Of a stretch of DNA of 64,000 nt, positions 9,214 through 19,146 are shown one piece after another (the first letter of the stretch is position 1; each line of letters starts with the position of its first letter). The notes under the pieces are model-generated. The model ran no database searches, had not been told where the DNA came from, and was given only the letters and a program-made list of their open reading frames with translations. The stretch is from Acinetobacter suaedae. GTDB lineage: Bacteria; Pseudomonadota; Gammaproteobacteria; Pseudomonadales; Moraxellaceae. Made by a program: the position numbers and the translations under genes. The stretch lies in the NCBI RefSeq assembly GCF_008630915.1, contig NZ_CP043909.1, positions 2,728,001 through 2,792,000 of the forward strand, given 5' to 3'.

Positions 9214-9765
9214 TTACTTTTTCTTTTTCGGACCAAGCAGCATACCCATTTGGCGACCTTCCATTTTTGGAGGTTGCTCAACAACGCCAAACTCAGCTAC
9301 ATCAGCTTCAATTTTTTGTAATTGAGCAAGACCAAGCTGTTGGTGTGCCATTTCACGACCACGGAAACGTAAAGTAATTTTCACCTTATTTCCTTCTTCA
9401 AGGAAACGTAAAATTGCACGCAATTTTACTTGGTAATCACCTACGTCCGTCGCTGGGCGTAACTTGATTTCTTTCACTTGCACTTGATGCTGTTTTTTCT
9501 TCGCATCTTTTTGCTTTTGCTTTAAGTCAAATAAGTGCTTGTTGTAGTCCATGATTTTACAAACAGGAGGTTCTGCATTAGCAACGATCTCAACAAGGTC
9601 AAGATCAGCTTCTTCAGCAGCACGTAATGCTTCATTTAATGAAACGACACCTTTCTGTTCCCCATCAGCAGCAACGAGACGTACTTCTTTTGCACGAATC
9701 TCATCATTAATGGCTGGACGGTTACTTTTAGCACCTTGTTGTTGGTTACGATCAGGCTGTTTAAT
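9214..9765 (-). CDS. infC: Translation initiation factor IF-3, AUU start
   Basis: 183 aa. IF-3 binds the 30S subunit, monitors the start codon and prevents premature 50S joining. The frame has no ATG/GTG/TTG in the right place: the full protein, beginning [17 protein letters not shown], needs an ATT codon at 9763-9765. An ATG at 9552 would delete the whole N-terminal domain (71 residues, including [16 protein letters not shown]). GTGGAG, overlapping the thrS stop, provides the Shine-Dalgarno 8 nt upstream, and the thrS-infC gap is only 5 bp. An AUU start with IF-3 autorepression is classic for E. coli infC. The C-terminal domain and KKKK tail are normal. Confidence 0.97.
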   Translation of the reverse strand: MKQPDRNQQQGAKSNRPAINDEIRAKEVRLVAADGEQKGVVSLNEALRAAEEADLDLVEIVANAEPPVCKIMDYNKHLFDLKQKQKDAKKKQHQVQVKEIKLRPATDVGDYQVKLRAILRFLEEGNKVKITLRFRGREMAHQQLGLAQLQKIEADVAEFGVVEQPPKMEGRQMGMLLGPKKKK

Positions 9766-9770
9766 CTTTA

Positions 9771-11693
9771 TTACTCCACAATGTACCGGCCGCGTTCGGC
9801 AACGGCAGATTTCACTAAATCAATGAATGCATCAATTGACATAGTACCTAAATTTTTTCCTGAGCGTGTACGCACATTTACGGTGCCCTCTTCAACTTCT
9901 CGATCACCGAGAACCAAAAGATAAGGAATACGCTCTAGGGTACGCTCACGAATCTTAAATCCGATTTTTTCATTTCTCAAGTCAGAAATAGCACGAAAAC
10001 CATTTTCTTTGAGTTTTGCAACCACTTGCTCACACGCATCTGCTTGTGAATCGGTAATATTCATCACACAAGCTTGGATTGGTGCAAGCCAAGGTGGCAT
10101 GAAACCAGCGTAATGTTCAATTAGTATACCAATAAAACGCTCAAAACTGCCAAGAATTGCACGATGCAACATAACAGGTTGATCACGTTCATTGTCTTCA
10201 GTCACATACGAAGCATCTAAACGGATTGGTAAGTTGAAGTCACACTGGATTGTACCGCACTGCCATACACGACCTAAGCAGTCTTTCAATGAAAATTCAA
10301 TCTTTGGACCATAGAATGCACCTTCACCAGGTTGTAGATCCCATGCTAAGCCCGCGTCATCTAAAGCATCAGCCAAAGATTTTTCAGCAATATCCCAAAG
10401 TGCATCGTCACCCACACGCTTTTCAGGACGTGTTGAAAGCTTCATTTGTACTTCTTCAAAACCGAAGTCTTTATAAACATCTAAAGTCAGTTTAATAAAG
10501 TCTGCAACTTCTTGACCAATTTGCTCTTTGGTACAGAAAATATGTGCATCATCTTGGGTAAAGCCACGAACACGCATAATCCCGTGTAAAGAACCTGATG
10601 GTTCGTTACGATGACAAGAACCGAACTCCGCTAAACGGATTGGTAAATCACGGTACGATTTTAAACCTTGGTTGAACACTTGCACGTGACAAGGGCAGTT
10701 CATTGGCTTTACTGCATAATTACGACTTTCTGAATGAGTCGTAAACATGTTTTCAGCATAGTTTGCCGCATGTCCAGATTTTTCCCACAAAGTGAAATCA
10801 ACAATTTGTGGTGTTTTAATTTCTTGGTAACCATTATCCTGCTGAACTTTACGCATGTATTGTTCAAGCACTTGGTAAATCGTCCAACCATTGGCATGCC
10901 AGAACACCATACCTGGTGCTTCTTCTTGCATGTGGAATAAGTCTAAAGCTTTACCAATTTTACGATGGTCACGTTTTTCAGCTTCTTCAATACGTTTAAT
11001 ATACGCAGCCAACTGTTTCTTGTCTGCCCACGCTGTACCATAAATACGCTGTAACTGTTCATTCTTGGCATCACCACGCCAGTAAGCACCAGAGATTTTA
11101 GTGAGCTTGAATGATTTTAAGAATTTAGTATTAGGTACGTGCGGACCACGGCACATATCCAAATAATCTTGATGGTAGTACAAGCCCATTTGAGTTTCTT
11201 CTGGCATGTCTGCAATCAAGCGTAATTTATATTCTTCGCCACGTGCTGTGAATTCTGCAATTACATCTTCACGCGGTGTCATCTTTTTAATAACGTCATA
11301 ATCTTGATCAATGAGCTTTTTCATACGCTCTTCAATCGCAGCCATATCATCCAAAGTAAATGGACGTGGCATCCAGATGTCGTAATAGAAACCCTCTTCG
11401 ATCACTGGACCGATTACCATTTTCGCTTCAGGGAACAATTGCTTAACCGCATGTCCGACCAAGTGCGCACATGAGTGACGAATGATTTCTAAACCTTCTT
11501 CATCTTTCGGGGTAATAATCTGAACTGTTGCATCTTCTGTGATTAAATCACAAGCATCCACCAAACGATCATTGATACGACCAGCAACGGTATTTTTCGC
11601 TAGGCCCGGACCAATGCTCTGAGCAAGTTCCATCACGGAAATCGGTTGATCAAATTGCTTTTGATCACCATTTGGTAAAGTAATGATTGGCAT
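9771..11693 (-). CDS. thrS: Threonine-tRNA ligase
   Basis: 640 aa, usual length. Domains in order: TGS (about 1-62), editing domain with [16 protein letters not shown] (about residues 72-90) and the later zinc/editing residues, class II core (about 240-540) with [10 protein letters not shown] and a motif 2 [17 protein letters not shown], and the anticodon-binding domain to the end. I chose ATG 11693 (MPIITLPNG), preceded by AAGGA; the frame stays open 11 codons further upstream. It is co-transcribed with infC. It charges tRNA-Thr and in E. coli represses its own mRNA. Confidence 0.98.
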   Translation of the reverse strand: MPIITLPNGDQKQFDQPISVMELAQSIGPGLAKNTVAGRINDRLVDACDLITEDATVQIITPKDEEGLEIIRHSCAHLVGHAVKQLFPEAKMVIGPVIEEGFYYDIWMPRPFTLDDMAAIEERMKKLIDQDYDVIKKMTPREDVIAEFTARGEEYKLRLIADMPEETQMGLYYHQDYLDMCRGPHVPNTKFLKSFKLTKISGAYWRGDAKNEQLQRIYGTAWADKKQLAAYIKRIEEAEKRDHRKIGKALDLFHMQEEAPGMVFWHANGWTIYQVLEQYMRKVQQDNGYQEIKTPQIVDFTLWEKSGHAANYAENMFTTHSESRNYAVKPMNCPCHVQVFNQGLKSYRDLPIRLAEFGSCHRNEPSGSLHGIMRVRGFTQDDAHIFCTKEQIGQEVADFIKLTLDVYKDFGFEEVQMKLSTRPEKRVGDDALWDIAEKSLADALDDAGLAWDLQPGEGAFYGPKIEFSLKDCLGRVWQCGTIQCDFNLPIRLDASYVTEDNERDQPVMLHRAILGSFERFIGILIEHYAGFMPPWLAPIQACVMNITDSQADACEQVVAKLKENGFRAISDLRNEKIGFKIRERTLERIPYLLVLGDREVEEGTVNVRTRSGKNLGTMSIDAFIDLVKSAVAERGRYIVE

Positions 11694-11992
11694 AATAAAA
11701 TCCTTAAGGAGTGATGCCCCGCACAATGGAGCATATCACCGCGAGATTATGTATTGAGGCGGACCTCAAAAAATAAAAAACGGCGGATAAAAAAGTACCC
11801 GAGATTTTACACAGGTTTAGACAAGGAAGAAACCTTTGATTGGAGAAAAACCCAAGTCAAAAATATATCTCAGACTAAAGCCTTAGTGATTTCGTGTCAG
11901 CAGCGTACTAAGGTGATATAGATATATGGGGACTGCGGTCATTTTTAACACCCCAGCAAATTTCCTCATAAAATAAACATGGAGCAATACAC
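11694..11992. other. Spacer between thrS and the acyl-CoA ligase gene (divergent promoters, thrS leader)
   Basis: 299 bp without an ORF I can support. It must carry promoters for both flanking genes. On the thrS side a stem ccttagt / actaagg (11881-11887 with 11907-11913, 19-nt loop) lies about 190 nt upstream of the thrS ATG and could belong to a leader structure. No T-box-like element was seen. Confidence 0.45.
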
Positions 11993-13636
11993 ATGGTTAG
12001 TGCATACGACGAATTACCCAAAAACCCTGCGAATTTTGTTGCGTTATCACCATTACGCTATTTAGAGCGTGCAGCTTATATTTACCCGAATCAGGCCGCA
12101 ATTATTCATGGTAAACGTCAGATTACATGGCAACAAAGCTATCAACGCTGTCGTCAATTTGCACACCAACTCACACGTTTAGGTATTCAAAGGAACGATA
12201 CCGTTTCTGTACTTTTACCGAATGTTCCAGCGATGATTGAAGCCCATTTTGCCGTTCCCATGGCAGGTGCCGTTCTAAATACGCTAAATACGCGCCTAGA
12301 TGCCAAAACCATTGCCTTTATGCTAGAACATGCTGAAGCAAAAGTGCTTTTAGTTGACCCAGAATTTAGACCGATTGCAGAAGAAGCACTCACATATATT
12401 CATCAAGATATTATTGTAATTGACGTTTTTGATAATGAGTATGAAGGTGAACAACGGCCCCTTGGTCAATATGAATATGAGTCTTGGATAGCTCAAGGCG
12501 ATCCTGAGTTTGAATGGTTACTTCCACAAGATGAATGGGATGCAATCAGCCTGAATTACACCTCGGGAACAACAGGAAATCCAAAAGGTGTGGTTTATCA
12601 TCATCGTGGTGCTTACCTCAATGCAGCAAGTAATATTTTGGCATGTGGCATGAAACCTCGTGCTGTGTATCTTTGGACCTTACCCCTGTTTCATTGCAAT
12701 GGCTGGTGTTTTGCATGGTCTATTGCCGCCAGTGGCGGAACCAATATTTGTTTACGTCGCGTCGATCCAGCACTGATCTTTCAATATATTGCCGAACACA
12801 AAGTAGATTATTTCTGTGGCGCACCGATTGTTTTATCGATGCTGATCAATACGCCTCAGGAACAAAGAACCGCATTTGACCATCATGTCGAAGTCATGGT
12901 TGCTGGTGCTGCACCGCCAGTTGCCATTATTGAAGGGATGCGTAATATCGGCATCAATGTCAATCACGTCTATGGTTTAACCGAAACCTACGGTCCTTCA
13001 GCGCTATGTGCCTCACAAGCAGGTTGGAGTGAATTATCTATCCAAGAACAAGCTCAATTGCATTCACGTCAAGGCGTTCCATACCCTCTACAAGACAGTA
13101 TGCGAGTACTTGATCCTGAAACCATGCAACCTGTGCCAAATGATGGCGAAACCATGGGCGAAATCATGTTCCGTGGCAATATCGTCATGAAAGGCTATCT
13201 CAAAAACCCACAGGCCACTGAAGAAGCATTTAAAGGGGGATGGTTCCATACCGGGGATTTAGCCGTATGCCATCCCGATGGCTATGCCAAAATCACGGAC
13301 CGCTCCAAAGACATTATTATTTCAGGTGGGGAAAATATTTCTTCATTAGAAGTCGAAGATGTTTTATATCGACACCCAGCAGTCATGACAGCAGCCGTAG
13401 TCGCAAAGCCTGATCCGCGTTGGCAAGAGGTACCGTGTGCTTTTATTGAATTAAAACAAGGCAGCACAACCTCACCAGAAGAAATTATTCTGCACTGTCA
13501 AAAAGAACTTGCACGTTTTAAAGTTCCTAAAGATGTGGTAATTACTGAGATCCCTAAAACATCAACAGGGAAATTACAAAAATTTATTTTAAGAGAATGG
13601 GCAAAAGAACGAGCTACGAGTGAGTTTGGAAATTAA
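11993..13636 (+). CDS. AMP-dependent acyl-CoA synthetase (medium/long-chain or related acid)
   Basis: 547 aa, ANL superfamily. It activates a carboxylic acid through an acyl-adenylate and transfers it to CoA. The P-loop YTSGTTGNPKG sits near residue 188. Other motifs are YGLTETYG near residue 325, GWFHTGDLAV (about residue 420), DRSKDIIISGGENIS and the C-terminal catalytic Lys of PKTSTGKLQK. The N-terminus LPKNPANFVALSPLRYLERAA resembles AlkK-like and plant AAE enzymes. The substrate cannot be read from sequence. It stands alone and ends at a strong hairpin. Confidence 0.9.
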   Translation: MVSAYDELPKNPANFVALSPLRYLERAAYIYPNQAAIIHGKRQITWQQSYQRCRQFAHQLTRLGIQRNDTVSVLLPNVPAMIEAHFAVPMAGAVLNTLNTRLDAKTIAFMLEHAEAKVLLVDPEFRPIAEEALTYIHQDIIVIDVFDNEYEGEQRPLGQYEYESWIAQGDPEFEWLLPQDEWDAISLNYTSGTTGNPKGVVYHHRGAYLNAASNILACGMKPRAVYLWTLPLFHCNGWCFAWSIAASGGTNICLRRVDPALIFQYIAEHKVDYFCGAPIVLSMLINTPQEQRTAFDHHVEVMVAGAAPPVAIIEGMRNIGINVNHVYGLTETYGPSALCASQAGWSELSIQEQAQLHSRQGVPYPLQDSMRVLDPETMQPVPNDGETMGEIMFRGNIVMKGYLKNPQATEEAFKGGWFHTGDLAVCHPDGYAKITDRSKDIIISGGENISSLEVEDVLYRHPAVMTAAVVAKPDPRWQEVPCAFIELKQGSTTSPEEIILHCQKELARFKVPKDVVITEIPKTSTGKLQKFILREWAKERATSEFGN

Positions 13637-13640
13637 TTGC

Positions 13641-13688
13641 CTAAATGTAAAAAAGAAGTTTCATTGGAAACTTCTTTTTTACATTTAG
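13641..13688. terminator. Long perfect bidirectional terminator hairpin
   Basis: Two 22-base arms (13641-13662 and 13667-13688) are exact reverse complements around the loop attg, with A/T runs inside the arms. It serves the acyl-CoA ligase gene on the plus strand and darP on the minus strand; the darP stop codon lies inside the right arm. Confidence 0.9.
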
Positions 13689-14221
13689 CCTTGATCAGAT
13701 AACAGCGCGACTTGTTGTACGTAGTTTACAAACTTACGTTTAGAAGCTTCGAGCTCTTCCTCACTCACCTGTTGTTTGATGTCACGATGAATACGAAGAA
13801 CATGCTGGCGTAAAGTATGACGCTCTGATGCATTAAACACTTTGCTGAACTCATTAATAATCGGATCACCTTGCTCAATCATACGATCAACCCAACGCAT
13901 CAATTGCATCTGCTTTTTAGCGCCTTGTTGCGGAGTTAGATAAGAGAGAATCGTACTTTCATCTTCATTACGTAACAGTTTACCAATACGCTGAAACTGA
14001 CGACGGCGTGCCTCAAATGAGCTAATTTTCTGTACTTCAAGCAGAGCATCTATTAAGCGCTCATCCACAGGAAGCTTTTGAATCTGTTTAAGGCTTAATT
14101 GAGCCAACTGTTCACCCAAAGCAGCCATACGCTGTACTGCCTTCTTTTGCTCAGTTCTACTTGCACGTCCATCTAATGATTCAAAATCCTCATCAGTATA
14201 ACGTTGAGTACCACGTGCCAC
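13685..14221 (-). CDS. darP: Ribosome-associated protein DarP (YjgA/DUF615)
   Basis: 178 aa, helical and highly charged, as in E. coli YjgA/DarP, which promotes late 50S subunit maturation at the peptidyl-transferase centre. Recognisable parts are the N-terminal SRTEQKKAVQRM block, LPVDERLIDALLEVQKI and the central RRRQFQRIGKLLR. It starts at 14221, 2 bp after the ptsO stop, so it is the last gene of a rapZ-ptsO-darP transcript. The stop codon lies within the terminator stem. Confidence 0.92.
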   Translation of the reverse strand: MARGTQRYTDEDFESLDGRASRTEQKKAVQRMAALGEQLAQLSLKQIQKLPVDERLIDALLEVQKISSFEARRRQFQRIGKLLRNEDESTILSYLTPQQGAKKQMQLMRWVDRMIEQGDPIINEFSKVFNASERHTLRQHVLRIHRDIKQQVSEEELEASKRKFVNYVQQVALLSDQG

Positions 14222-14223
14222 TA

Positions 14224-14493
14224 TTACTCTGCCTCATAAAATTTTGCTGCGAACAGCGTTTGAATTTCTTCCAGTGCTTTATCTTCATCAGCACCATCAA
14301 TCACTAACCTTAATGTCGTGCCCTTACCTGCACCCAACATCAACAATGACATAATATTTTTTGCATCAACCAACTTATCGCCTTTTCCAATCTGGATTGA
14401 AGAGCGGAATTTGGTCGTCACCTCTATCAGTTTACCTGATGCGCGTGCATGTAAGCCAAGTTTATTAATTACATCAATTGTTGTGTCTATCAT
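14224..14493 (-). CDS. ptsO: HPr-like phosphocarrier (NPr)
   Basis: 89 aa, HPr fold. The phosphorylatable His lies in [13 protein letters not shown] (residue 16) and the helix-2 region reads [16 protein letters not shown]. In the nitrogen PTS it relays phosphate from EI-Ntr to EIIA-Ntr. The ATG overlaps the rapZ stop by 4 bp (ATGA), showing translational coupling. No rpoN, hpf or ptsN lies in this window. A Ser at the HPr-kinase position (KNIMSLLML) is present, but a kinase is not expected to act on it in this lineage. Confidence 0.93.
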   Translation of the reverse strand: MIDTTIDVINKLGLHARASGKLIEVTTKFRSSIQIGKGDKLVDAKNIMSLLMLGAGKGTTLRLVIDGADEDKALEEIQTLFAAKFYEAE

Positions 14494-15341
14494 GACCAGT
14501 GCTTCATTTCTCTATGTAAGATTTGGACAGCCCATTTTGCCTCAAGGGCTTGCTTGAGTCTATCCACAATATAAACTGAACGATGTTGTCCGCCAGTACA
14601 CCCCACAGAAATGGTCATATAATGACGATGCCCTTCTGCAAAAGCAGGGAGCCATTTTTCCAAAAAAGCATAGATATCAGCAAACATTTCATTGGTTTGC
14701 TGACTGCTTTCTAAGAACTGACGTACGGGTTCATCTAAACCCGAAAAACGACGCAACTCCAAATCCCAATGCGGATTTGGCAAATGACGTACATCAAATA
14801 CATAATCAGCATCCAATGGAATGCCATGCTTATAACCAAAGGATTGTAAAATCACGATTAAGTTATCTGACTGTCCTAGTTTAGACAATAAAATATGCTT
14901 CAAATCATGAACACTTTTATCTGTCGTATCAATATGAACTGTGGAGCGAAACTGTATCGGAATAAGCAATTGCTTTTCTTCCTGTATACACTGCAACAAG
15001 CTATTAAAACGACTTGCCAAGGGATGCGGCCGTCTAGATGCACTAAAACGTGCCACTAGATCTTGGTCTTGCGTGGTTAAATAAATAACATCCACCGAAC
15101 CATGTCTTTTTAATTGCTCAAACACATGATCAAACTCTTGCATATCAGCACGAGTGCTTCGAATATCGACTCCTAAAGCTAATTGCTCAAGATTATTTTC
15201 ATGATCAAGTTTCGCTACAATTTCAGGCAACAACGCCAAGGGTAAGTTATCTATACAATAGTAGCCTAAATCCTCAAGCACTTGTAAAGCCGAGGATTTT
15301 CCTGAACCAGACTGTCCCGTGACGATAAGAATACGCTTCAT
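14490..15341 (-). CDS. rapZ: RNase adapter protein / nucleotide-binding protein RapZ
   Basis: 283 aa, normal length. The Walker A GQSGSGKS at residues 9-16 begins the P-loop kinase-like domain, and the C-terminal RNA/ligand domain has the hallmark [12 protein letters not shown] near residue 250. In E. coli RapZ senses GlcN6P, binds sRNA GlmZ and hands it to RNase E; whether a GlmY/GlmZ circuit exists in Acinetobacter is not shown here. It is first in the rapZ-ptsO-darP set, 28 bp downstream of the panC stop. Confidence 0.95.
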   Translation of the reverse strand: MKRILIVTGQSGSGKSSALQVLEDLGYYCIDNLPLALLPEIVAKLDHENNLEQLALGVDIRSTRADMQEFDHVFEQLKRHGSVDVIYLTTQDQDLVARFSASRRPHPLASRFNSLLQCIQEEKQLLIPIQFRSTVHIDTTDKSVHDLKHILLSKLGQSDNLIVILQSFGYKHGIPLDADYVFDVRHLPNPHWDLELRRFSGLDEPVRQFLESSQQTNEMFADIYAFLEKWLPAFAEGHRHYMTISVGCTGGQHRSVYIVDRLKQALEAKWAVQILHREMKHWS

Positions 15342-15369
15342 GGCATGTTGCCCTTTTTATTTTGAATTT

Positions 15370-16215
15370 CTAAGTTTTAAAGTTTATTTGTAAATTATCA
15401 ATCAAACGTGTAGAACCCAATTTTGCAGCAACAAACAGAACCAAATCTTGATCAAACTGCGCAATCGGTTGTAAATTGGTTTGACGAGCCTCCACATAAT
15501 CCACAACAAAGCCAGCTTGTGTCAATTCTGTTGAGATATTTGCTAACACTTGTTCTAGCATTTCACCTTGACGCAATTGTTGTTCCGCTTGCTTTAACAA
15601 TTGGTAGATTTTAGGTGCGATTGCACGCTGCTCAGGTGTTAAATAACCATTTCGAGAACTTAAAGCTAATCCATCTTCAGCTCGAACAATCGGCACACCA
15701 ATCACTTCTAGTGGAATATTTAAATCTTGTACCAACTGACGGATCACCGCCAATTGTTGATAATCCTTTTGACCAAAAAAGGCATAGTCAGGTTGCACAA
15801 TGTTAAATAATTTAGTAACAACAACTGCAACACCATCAAAATGGCCAGGACGTGACTTTCCACATAAGTCATCCGTAATCTGTCCCACACTAATATTGGT
15901 CAAGCGTGGTTGCGTTCCATACATTTGTTCAACAGAAGGTGCAAAAATAATATCGCAACCTACTTCAGCCAGCAAACGACTATCTTGTTCTAATGTACGT
16001 GGGTAGCTATCAAAATCTTCACCAACACCAAACTGAATTGGATTGACAAAAATACTTACCACCACGACGTCACAAATCTTTTTTGCAGCACGAACCAAGG
16101 TCAAATGACCTTCATGCAAATTCCCCATCGTCGGCACAAAGCCAATCATTTTTTTACTGCTACGTGCTGATGCAAGTGATGCGGTCAAGCCTTGTATTGT
16201 TGTTTCAGTTTTCAT
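15370..16215 (-). CDS. panC: Pantothenate synthetase (pantoate-beta-alanine ligase)
   Basis: 281 aa. It condenses pantoate and beta-alanine with ATP in the last step of pantothenate synthesis, in the cytosol. Key motifs are [12 protein letters not shown] (HxGH nucleotidyl-transferase site, about residue 30), the pantoate-binding [18 protein letters not shown] and the KMSKS-like LSSRNGYL. It starts 3 bp after panB, forming panBC. No panD is in the window. Confidence 0.97.
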   Translation of the reverse strand: MKTETTIQGLTASLASARSSKKMIGFVPTMGNLHEGHLTLVRAAKKICDVVVVSIFVNPIQFGVGEDFDSYPRTLEQDSRLLAEVGCDIIFAPSVEQMYGTQPRLTNISVGQITDDLCGKSRPGHFDGVAVVVTKLFNIVQPDYAFFGQKDYQQLAVIRQLVQDLNIPLEVIGVPIVRAEDGLALSSRNGYLTPEQRAIAPKIYQLLKQAEQQLRQGEMLEQVLANISTELTQAGFVVDYVEARQTNLQPIAQFDQDLVLFVAAKLGSTRLIDNLQINFKT

Positions 16216-16218
16216 GAA

Positions 16219-17028
16219 TTAAAGCTCAACTTGGAAAGTATGTTCTTTGGCTGGGAAAGATTGATCCTGAACAGCAGCGTGATATGCTTTAAATGCATCT
16301 AAAATTGCTGTTTCACCAGACTGCTCTTTCATAAAGTTGCGTACAAAACGCGCAACTCGACCAAAAGTGAGTCCTAGCATATCTTGGGCAACCAATACTT
16401 GCCCATCAGTTTCATTACCCGCACCGATTCCAATCACTGGCGTATTTGGGAACAATTCTGCGATTTCTTTACCCAACTGAGCAGGAACGCATTCTAACAA
16501 TAACACTGCCGCCCCCGCATCAACCACAGCTTGACAATCTGCAATTAATTGATCGGCAGCTTCACGTGTTCTTGCTTGTAATTTATAACCACCAAACACG
16601 TGTACCGACTGCGGTGTTAAACCCAAATGAACACATACAGGAATACCATTACGAGTGAGTACGGTAACCAAGTCACTGAGCCAAGCTCCACCTTCGATTT
16701 TGACCATCTGTGCACCAACCTGCATAACAGTTCTCGCACTTTTTAAACCATCTTCAAGCGTTGCATAACTCATAAATGGTAAATCAGTCATAATGAGGGC
16801 ATGCGCGTTTCCACGACGGACTGCCGCAGTATGATAGGCCATGTCTTCAACCGTAACAGGAAGCGTTGAGTCCCTACCTTGAATCGCCATTCCTAGAGAA
16901 TCACCGATTAAAATCGTATCAATTTCAGCCAATTCCATCGCTTTCGCCATACTTGCATCATAGCAAGTTAGACATGAAAACTTGCGTCCTTCGGCTTTAA
17001 ACTTTCTTAAGTCACTTAGACTAATCAT
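16219..17028 (-). CDS. panB: 3-methyl-2-oxobutanoate hydroxymethyltransferase
   Basis: 269 aa TIM-barrel enzyme using methylene-THF to make ketopantoate. Motifs: LTCYDASMAK (about residue 20), IGDSLGMAIQG with metal ligand Asp, MVKIEGGAWL, CVHLGLTPQSVH and IGIGAGNETDGQVLV. I chose the ATG at 17028 (MISLSDLRKFK), with GAGGA 6 nt upstream; an in-frame ATG at 17049 is less likely. It is first of the panBC pair, following folK by about 40 bp. Confidence 0.97.
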   Translation of the reverse strand: MISLSDLRKFKAEGRKFSCLTCYDASMAKAMELAEIDTILIGDSLGMAIQGRDSTLPVTVEDMAYHTAAVRRGNAHALIMTDLPFMSYATLEDGLKSARTVMQVGAQMVKIEGGAWLSDLVTVLTRNGIPVCVHLGLTPQSVHVFGGYKLQARTREAADQLIADCQAVVDAGAAVLLLECVPAQLGKEIAELFPNTPVIGIGAGNETDGQVLVAQDMLGLTFGRVARFVRNFMKEQSGETAILDAFKAYHAAVQDQSFPAKEHTFQVEL

Positions 17029-17067
17029 GATGATGTCCTCTACAGGCATTTCCAGAACGAAACAGTC

Positions 17068-17556
17068 TTAAGCATTTGCCCAAGACTGGTCTGCTATTAC
17101 AGTCAAGTTTGCTTGCTGCACTAGTTCTAAATTTTTTAACGAATGACCATTTAACTGTAAATGAGCATCTAAATCTAATAAGGGAATAACCACAAAATCA
17201 CGCTCCAAAATACCAATATGCGGTACAGTTAAACGCTCATTTTTGATCTGTTCTTGACCATACAGAAGTAAATCAAGATCTAATGTTCTTTCTCCCCAAC
17301 GTCGCAAGCGCACTCGCCCTGCCTCTTGTTCAAATTGTTGTAAATAATCTAACAAGACTAAAGGTTCAAGCACTGTATCCAATTGGACTACAGCATTTAA
17401 AAAGTTGGGTTGATCTTGAGGACCCATTGGTGGGCTTTGATAAAGTCGAGAAACTTGAATAGCCCCTAAAGTAGAAAGTTTCGCAACCGCCTCAGTTAGA
17501 ATTTGCTGAGAATCCCCTAAGTTACTACCAAGTCCAATAAAAGCGCGAATTGTCAT
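17068..17556 (-). CDS. folK: HPPK (2-amino-4-hydroxy-6-hydroxymethyldihydropteridine diphosphokinase)
   Basis: 162 aa, folate pathway pyrophosphokinase. It begins with GLGSNLGDSQQIL and carries LYQSPPMGPQDQPNFLNAV, the catalytic RRWGERTLDLDLLLYG (two Mg-binding Asp residues), and PHIGILERDFVVIPLLD. It overlaps pcnB by 4 bp (ATGA), the same order as in E. coli. Identity is secure. Confidence 0.96.
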   Translation of the reverse strand: MTIRAFIGLGSNLGDSQQILTEAVAKLSTLGAIQVSRLYQSPPMGPQDQPNFLNAVVQLDTVLEPLVLLDYLQQFEQEAGRVRLRRWGERTLDLDLLLYGQEQIKNERLTVPHIGILERDFVVIPLLDLDAHLQLNGHSLKNLELVQQANLTVIADQSWANA

Positions 17557-19007
17557 TGTGTAGGCCCAAAAACCACTTGGCTTAAATCACGTTGTACCCG
17601 CTTACGCTTATGAATCGGATGATCAGCACTAATTTGACCTGAATCAATGGTCGCCTTTTCGAGAAAACGATTTGCCGAATCATCGGCTCTAAAGCGCTCT
17701 TTCTTTGCACGGCGATTTCTTGGTTCTGGAACATCGACCAACGGCTCAATCTCAGTGAGCTTCTGTTCATCCACATCGGTAACTTTACGACGTGTCTTAC
17801 TACGTTGACGATTATATTGACGAATCGCCACTTCTTTTTGGTCGGTGGTCATTTCTTGGTAATTTTCCCACCAAATGCCCATACCTTCAGTGCTCGTATC
17901 TCCAGATTTCTCACGCAGTAACAAGAAATCAAATCCTGCACGGAAACGTGCATGCCCTGCCAAAGCTTCTATTTGTTGTGGTTTTGGATTGAGCAAACGA
18001 CTTTGCATCTCCCATACTTCACGAATAAAAGTCTCTGCAAAACGAGGAATAATCGTACGAGTTGCTTGACGTTTAAGCACATCTAAACCTGCTTGAGCTC
18101 GAGCTTCTGCTGGCACCACACCTTTATTAAGATAAAAATCACAACGCTCTAAAAAAGGCTTCCATAACAGCACGGCATAAAAAAATGCTGGGTTAATCGT
18201 TTTACCAATTTGAATTCGTTGATCAGTATTTCGCGCAGCGCGTTCAATAAACGGTGTAATATTTGGAGGAATTTCCGCAAACAACTGTTTCCAAACACCA
18301 AACTCGATCAACATGGGCAACACGCGAGTGAGATGCCCCATCGTAAAGAGCTTTTGTGACTCATCATAAAGACGATGTGGAGAAACATCGCGCAACAACT
18401 GCGTCATCTCAACATCAAAGACATCAAGAATGGATTGATCGATTTGAAAATTTAGTTTCGCTGCAAAGCGTAATGCACGCAACATGCGTACAGGATCTTC
18501 CTCAAAGCGTTGAGCTGGTTCACCTAAAAACCGCAGAGTGCGAGTTTTAATATCCTCAACCGCATGGCAGAAATCTAACACGACACCTTTACGGGGTTGA
18601 TAATACAAAGTATTAATCGAAAAGTCTCGGCGAGCAAAATCCTGCTCGATTGTTCCCCAATTATTGTCACGAAGAATCATACCAGAAGCACTGGTGACTG
18701 CTTTTTTCGGAGGAGCACGAAAAGTCGCAACTTCGATCAGTTCACGACCAGAATACACATGAGCTAACTCAAAACGTCGTCCAATAATACGACAACGTCG
18801 TCCAAACACCTCTTTCACTTGGGCTGGGGTAGCATTAGTCACCGCGTCAAAATCCTTTGGATTAAGACCTAACATCATATCGCGAACACCACCACCTACA
18901 ATATACGCTTCATAGCCTGCTTTAGTCAGACTATCAATCACATCTAATATTGAGGAAGGGAGTTGAGTTGTGGACAAACCACATTTTGACGCACGCAAAG
19001 TTTGCAA
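17553..19007 (-). CDS. pcnB: Poly(A) polymerase I, TTG start
   Basis: 484 aa. It adds poly(A) tails to RNAs, promoting decay and controlling plasmid copy number. The nucleotidyltransferase core has YIVGGGVRDMMLGLNPKDFDAVTNAT with the catalytic DxD (about residue 50), then RRDFSINTLYYQP and an RNA-binding helical region. The C-terminus is basic (NRQRSKTRRK, HKRKRVQRD). The frame is closed upstream by a TGA 15 bases before the TTG at 19007, so TTG is the earliest start; AGGAG lies 10 nt away. E. coli pcnB also uses a rare start (AUU). folK is coupled downstream. Confidence 0.94.
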   Translation of the reverse strand: MQTLRASKCGLSTTQLPSSILDVIDSLTKAGYEAYIVGGGVRDMMLGLNPKDFDAVTNATPAQVKEVFGRRCRIIGRRFELAHVYSGRELIEVATFRAPPKKAVTSASGMILRDNNWGTIEQDFARRDFSINTLYYQPRKGVVLDFCHAVEDIKTRTLRFLGEPAQRFEEDPVRMLRALRFAAKLNFQIDQSILDVFDVEMTQLLRDVSPHRLYDESQKLFTMGHLTRVLPMLIEFGVWKQLFAEIPPNITPFIERAARNTDQRIQIGKTINPAFFYAVLLWKPFLERCDFYLNKGVVPAEARAQAGLDVLKRQATRTIIPRFAETFIREVWEMQSRLLNPKPQQIEALAGHARFRAGFDFLLLREKSGDTSTEGMGIWWENYQEMTTDQKEVAIRQYNRQRSKTRRKVTDVDEQKLTEIEPLVDVPEPRNRRAKKERFRADDSANRFLEKATIDSGQISADHPIHKRKRVQRDLSQVVFGPTQ

Positions 19008-19146
19008 AAGACACTGTCTCCTACGTCAGGACGTAAATAACAATTTGTCGCTAATCATAGCTCTAACACACACAAAGGGCAATTTATTCTGCTGAAGTTT
19101 CAATAGATCAATGTTCATTTTTTGCATCACGGACATGCTCTTCAAC

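Noticed and set aside
9214..9552. infC starting at ATG 9552
   Set aside because: Removes the N-terminal domain, and the true frame continues to an ATT with a Shine-Dalgarno.
9551..9826. 91-aa plus-strand ORF opposite the infC N-terminal region
   Set aside because: Occupies the antisense strand of the infC AUU-initiated domain; no features.
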